Origin: Epiperipatus broadwayi
Lineage: Eukaryota > Onychophora > Udeonychophora > Euonychophora > Peripatidae
Direction of reading: 5' to 3'
Assembly (NCBI GenBank): GCA_028023455.1
Contig: JAQFVV010006273.1
Coordinates: forward strand, 186,001-250,000
Length of the DNA stretch: 64,000 nt
Both the position numbers and the translations under genes were made by a program. Below are positions 59,161-64,000 of the stretch, piece after piece (within the stretch, counting starts at the first letter, position 1; the number at the start of each line of letters is the position of its first letter). Under the pieces are notes generated by a model. It did no database searches, was not told the DNA's origin, and was given only the letters and a program-made list of their open reading frames with translations.

Positions 59161-59595
59161 CTATAAAAGAAGGGACTTCAGATATCTTATAAGTTTTCCT
59201 ATCACTTCAGCTTCACTGTGATAGCTTGCCTCACTCATGATTAGGTATGATGACACTTCCAACTGTGCTGTGACATCTTGCCTTGTGTCTGCCTTATGTC
59301 TAGCAACTTCCAGGACTAACATTGAACTTATCAAACTGTCAGCCATATAATGAACAATGTATATACTGCCAGCATTTTGATAGTTGTTGTCTGACCTTAA
59401 TTACAAATGGGTTGACTGTTTATGGCCAGATCCCATCCATAATAAAAGCAAACAGATTTCATGATTATCACTGCCTATTGGACCATATTGCCATTGGATG
59501 TATGTTATTTGTTTGTATATACAAGGCTCAATCCAATCAAGATAAGATGGAATCTGAACTAGTCCATTATTTGAAGGCAAGTTAAGTTGTAACAT
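59161..59595 (-). pseudogene. Unidentified decayed frame, repeat family D
   Basis: On the minus strand one frame runs from about 59595 to 59161 with a single stop (TAA near 59401-59403): LQLNLPSNNGLVQIPSYLD, later MGSGHKQSTHL-stop-LRSDN, then YMADSLISSMLVLEVARHKA and EASYHSEAEVIGKLIRYLKS. The first third is shared with the inverted repeat at 58045-58262. About 145 codons with one stop is more than usual in this DNA, so an old coding origin (transposon or host gene) is possible. I do not recognise the protein. Confidence 0.3.
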
Positions 59596-59599
59596 TTTT

Positions 59600-60590
59600 T
59601 CATGATTTTCATTAGAGGGGTAAACTTATTTGGTATTATGACAATGGTCTCAAAAGTACATTAAAGAGATATAATATCTCATGGTTTTTACAAGGAGGAT
59701 CTCATTGATAATATTATTTAATTGAAGTATTCTTGTTATTCAGGAAAATATTAAGTGAAAAATTCAAACTGGAAGGGGTTTTTTTTTCTAATCTATAGAA
59801 GCTATTATTCTGTGAGATATTGGGTGACTTAAGCCATCTTGTTTATTAAAACATTACCATTATCATCAGTCTCATAATTCTACAATTATGATGAGGGATA
59901 TGAGAGAAATGATATTAGAAAATCAACATCAGAAACGAAAGCGTTATTATGAAGGAAACTTCTGGCAGAACCTTTATTATTTTGATATAATCATTTACAA
60001 TGTTAAAGTTATGTCACCATTCACTTTCTCGAGACAAACATCGTTTATATTTAAAGATACTTCGTTTGAAACAAATTATTTATATATAAATAATATTGTT
60101 TCGACTGCTTTTTTATATTTTGATCCACAGACTACATAAATGAAGATAATATTTCTATCATATAAACTATTAAATAACTTAAGAGATTTCACCCAGAGAA
60201 TTCTGAACTCTTGACGATATTATATTTTCTTAAAAAATAAAACGCAACGCAAATAGCAAAACTACCGCTTGTGTATGTCTGGGTACGAGCATGTGAATAA
60301 AGCTTTACATCAAATTGCATTTTTCTCCTCTTAAATATTTTAAATTATATTAATCTCTAGAAAGGTTTTTCTTTAAAATGTAATTCTTTTCAAATTAGAA
60401 TTTTCATTTACAATAGATTTTTATATATATTTTTTTTCCTCCAGCAATTCACAATTTTTTTTCTCCTCGAAATGTTCAAACATAAAAGCTTTTAAAATTA
60501 GATGATTATCTACCAAAAAGTTGAAAAAATAATAAGATAGTCAGACTTCCCGTGGAGATTAAAATTGTAATTTTAAACATAATTTCAATT
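59600..60590. other. Gene-free stretch
   Basis: Only short frames, none convincing; spacer. Confidence 0.4.
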
Positions 60591-60649
60591 TTTTCTAAAA
60601 ATCAATTGAATATAATCAAGATTAGAATCCTTTTTAACAGCATCCTCCA

Positions 60650-60838
60650 GCAATGTTACCCCTTAGAGTATATAAGATGTGCTGGTTCTCAAGAAGATTA
60701 AAGAAGAGAAGGACTAAAGAAGGGGAAACAGGCCCGAGCAGAGAAAAATTAATCGTCAATAACGAGAGGCTGGCGAATACGGTGCTCGATTCCCAACCAT
60801 CTGCCCACGTTTTCAGCCTGAATGCACTGCATTAAAGA
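60650..60838 (+). other. CpG-rich patch with a 60-codon frame, possible exon
   Basis: Local rise in G+C and CpG (ccgagc, cgtcaataacgag, ggcgaatacggtgctcg). The frame from ATG 60653 reads MLPLRVYKMCWFSRRLKKRR, then a Lys/Glu-rich stretch, then VLDSQPSAHVFSLNALH. An acceptor-like tttttaacagcatcctccag precedes it. It could be an exon of a host gene or part of a retroposed sequence. I recognise no domain. Confidence 0.25.
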
Positions 60839-60861
60839 CTTGACCTAAATCACACGAGCAG

Positions 60862-60968
60862 TGTAACTGATGCATGGCTTTATGGTTAGGGTATGAGCAG
60901 TCCCGACTACCGACTAGGTATTAACAGCTTCTACGAGGTTCACGGCACAGTCGAGGTGAAAGATTAAT
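60862..60968 (+). mobile_element. Possible tRNA-derived SINE
   Basis: An A-box-like ggctttatggttagggtatg and, about 55 bases on, a B-box-like gaggttcacggcac give tRNA-like spacing in a G+C-richer patch. No tail or duplication seen. It may extend from the preceding CpG-rich stretch. Confidence 0.35.
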
Positions 60969-61039
60969 TCTAGTTGTAAAACACTGAGCATCAATCAAAA
61001 ATTACTTCCAGTTTGCTGTCAGCCCCGCGTGTGATTTTG

Positions 61040-63120
61040 AGTACTTGAATTAAACATTATTCGTATTTTGTATGTCCATTTTTAAGTATTGTTTTCCAGA
61101 TATAGCAATTCTCAATGTTTGTTTGATAGATTAGGCGCATGCTATCTAATTGATATTCACCAATATTAATTTGATAGACACCTAATTAAACTCTGCTTCT
61201 CTTTCTCTCAATCTTTATTTTACAAAAAAATAATAATAATACTGTAATTAAGTCATTTTAATATACCACAAACTCGATTTTTTTTTAATAAGCATGACAT
61301 TTAAATATTAATTTAACTAAAATTAACAATGATACCCTAATGTTAATAAATAAATAAAATATTTGGCTTTTTTTATTTGAAAAAGTTTTGCTGATGAGAT
61401 AAAAGACTAAATAATTTTTTAATTTTTTTTACCTATATGTAGTACTGTTTATGTGCTTGGCGATAGGTATTAGTCGATGGATAAAGATTTTTGTTGATAT
61501 TGAAATTAAAAAAAAACATGTTATTATGCCATTTGTATCTAGATGTTACAAAATTCATAAGAACTAGACCATGAATAGTCTAGCTATTGACAGGCACACA
61601 TCCCAAAATGGATGTATGAAAAAATCTAATTAAACACTCATGAGATAAAAAATGCATGAAACAAAAGCAATGGGAAACAGTCCTTTTAGCTATGGAATAA
61701 GTTATAAAAAAACAACTGAATGCAAACAGAGAATCATTGATAGTTATTTCTAGCTATTCAGAAACCAAATAAAAGATATTGCACTGGGTTTTTTTTTTTT
61801 TTAAATTATATATATATCATCTGTCACAAACATATTTTTGTTTTATAAAACTACCATACATATAATGATTGGATGAATTACTTAGAATATTTGCAATACC
61901 TTTGTTCAAATAGTGCAAGACCATTACTGATATCAAAAAATGTTTGCATTCTATAGGAAATGGAATGGAAAAACATTTCAACAGTAACTAGGTTTTGAAT
62001 TCTTTACAAAATGTCATTGGAGAATATGATCTCTAGTTTGTTATTTAAGACCTGGCCCACAATGTTCAAGTGGATGAAGAGATCACTGGAGAAGTGTAAT
62101 ATCATCTTCATAAAATGATATTTGACTGCCTATATTGTAGGAGTTGAATTATCATGCTGGAAGATGATAATATTGTCTGGGAATAATATTTATATCATTG
62201 ACGAAAGCACACCCTCTTAAAACCTCCAAATATTTAAATTTTTCCTGAATGCCTGAAAAATAATACTTGTATCAAAAAAGTGTTACAGTATGACTGTCTT
62301 AATCCTATTAATTCTGTCATTGCATTCCACAATTGAAAGAAGTAAACTGCTTGATCAGTTTACACTATTCAGCTTTAGTCACCGTGACCTACATATTGTG
62401 GCTCTAATTCTTCAACATTCATTTTAGTAATCACTGATGTTTACTCTAATTTCTTAAATCAGAATTATTTTCCCATTTGGAATAAAGTAAGCCATTATTG
62501 GTGACTATTTATATTATGATAGTTTGAATACAAATATTTCAATTAAAAATGCACAATAGAATTCAAGTGCATTGACTATCATATTCTTGTAACATACAAG
62601 TAATTATAGTGTTATATCTGTAAAATAAAAAATATTATATAGGTTTGTATCTAATGATTATTTCTTTATTGCACAGAATCAAAAATATAATGCTGATAAT
62701 GATAAATATTTATATTATGCTATATTTTATGTGAAAAATTCATGTCTAATACAACATTTTCTTGAGCCCAAAGTTATGATGACTACTTGATTTTGAAGCT
62801 TTTTAATAAGTGTCTGTTTACAATCACAAGTATCATTCAATGAAATTGGTTCTGAAATTATACTATTTGTGAAAGATACTACAACTAATCTTTGAGATCA
62901 GACATTATAAAAATAGCATATATGTTTTGTTTGAATGTTTATTAGGGATTTTTATATCTTGTACTTTTTGTATATGTTATGTATAAAAAATAAATAATAA
63001 TACATATAATTATCATGTGGATAACTTATTTGTGAGCCAATGGATTTGTCAATAATTATTTTATATTGTGATTATAAAATTAATAATTTTAATTTTTTTA
63101 AATTTGTCAATATAATAATT
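61040..63120. other. Gene-free stretch
   Basis: No gene or assignable repeat. Confidence 0.5.
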
Positions 63121-63142
63121 TAAAGTTATGACATGGTATTTT

Positions 63143-63234
63143 TTTATATGTCATATCATTGACCAGGAAATGAACCTGGGCCAGCTACTTGGAAGGCAGC
63201 TATGCTAACCATTAGGCCACTAATGCTTGTCTAA
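63143..63234 (-). mobile_element. SINE family A: retroposed tRNA-Gly(UCC)-like element
   Basis: A perfect 13-bp direct repeat, gacatggtatttt, at 63130-63142 and 63235-63247 bounds a 92-bp insertion. On the minus strand it reads gcattagtggcctaatggtt then agcatagctgccttccaagt and an aggttcatttcctgg B-box arm, very close to a full tRNA-Gly with anticodon TCC. It then continues as a short tgacatataaaaaa end. The acceptor stem is imperfect, so it is not a functional tRNA gene. The head and the 3' joint match the SINE at 27345-27530. Confidence 0.8.
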
Positions 63235-63249
63235 GACATGGTATTTTAA

Positions 63250-64000
63250 AATGAAAATTATAATATTTACATCTATATGATATTTAAACATGCATGCACA
63301 TCTAAAATTTGAAAGTATAAAAAATTGTCAAACCTGTAGATCAGATAATTCAGTGATTTGTGAATTATTTTGGCAAGTAAAAAAAATTATGCCAAAATTG
63401 CCACTGTGAATACGCTGAGTAAAAATAATTACAGTGTAATAATGATTAAATTTATTTATTTATCATGGAAACAAGCAAAGAAAAGAAGTTCAAAGACATT
63501 AAACTGAATACTAATTCTTCAGTTGATAAAATAAAAGTTTTGTTTATATACTGTTAATAAATACACTAAACATAATTTGTGATTACTTAATGTAGTTGCA
63601 ACAATTGAATACTATGAAATGCATTTGTTTAATTACTCATTATATTTTGTAAAGATTTGTACATGTAATGTAATAGCACTTTACATTTCTTTTTTACTTT
63701 CAATTTCACTTTTAACTGAGTCTAAGAAAAGTTAACCAGAAAAAAAAACAAGATATATCATCAGCAAGCAAATCAATATATTTTTGAATTATGAATCATA
63801 TTAATTTTAATTTCAACCACAACATATTGTTATATGGAAGGAATGTGAATGTATAAATGACTGATACTCAACACCAGTTAGTTAAAATTGAAGTTCAGTC
63901 ACTAGTCAGTTCAGTTCCCATTTGAAGTGAGTGGAGTTTCCAGCATTTGTTAAAAGAGTGTAAGTATTCAAATAACTTTCCAAATAGGTAGCCAAAGTGA
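63250..64000. other. Gene-free stretch to the window end
   Basis: No gene or repeat seen. Confidence 0.5.

Noticed and set aside
63143-63234. Considered as a functional tRNA-Gly gene
   Set aside because: Mismatched acceptor stem and a target-site duplication show a retroposed copy.

Overview
The window looks like a piece of invertebrate animal genome. It is strongly A+T-rich (roughly three quarters by eye) and CpG-poor apart from a few islands. It is full of microsatellites and carries several classes of eukaryotic retroelement. I see no bacterial or organellar organisation, no intact tRNA or rRNA, and no host gene I can assert with confidence. Almost all recognisable coding sequence belongs to retrotransposons in decay. 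The species cannot be named from sequence alone.

Layout. 1-14.9 kb: gene-free DNA with old tandem duplications, foldback repeats and short SINEs. 14.9-25.7 kb: two non-LTR retrotransposons of one family (L1/Tx1-like: ORF1 with a CCHC zinc knuckle, ORF2 with endonuclease and reverse transcriptase) lying tail to tail and meeting in a palindromic trinucleotide microsatellite. 25.7-30.4 kb: a decayed retroposed ORF, a tRNA-headed SINE, a third relic of the same LINE, a foldback repeat and microsatellites. 33-46 kb: an apparent old segmental duplication, a 1.7-kb palindrome of two Penelope-like element ends (GIY-YIG domains), a 162-bp minisatellite and a CpG-rich, promoter-like patch. 48-50 kb: ribozyme-bearing repeats. 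50-52.8 kb: an RTE/BovB-like non-LTR retrotransposon on the minus strand. 55.1-56.6 kb: a second Penelope-like element. 58-61 kb: nested ribozyme repeats, another inverted repeat family and a CpG-rich patch. 63.1 kb: a retroposed tRNA-Gly-like SINE with a clean target-site duplication.

The most interesting system is a family of short non-autonomous retroelements that carry hammerhead ribozymes. Two copies (48541-48599 plus, 58542-58600 minus) keep the core CUGANGA / GAAA / GUC, a two-part stem I with an internal loop, a stem II, and a very short self-complementary stem III of the kind expected to work as a dimer. Five copies have 9-13 bp target-site duplications; three copies also form head-to-head palindromes. 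The ends of both Penelope-like lineages carry the same scaffold with UUGAGAA in place of CUGANGA, and a second repeat family (58838-58905) has a third version. Together they suggest that ribozyme-processed RNAs, moved by Penelope-like or other retroelement machinery, shaped much of this locus.
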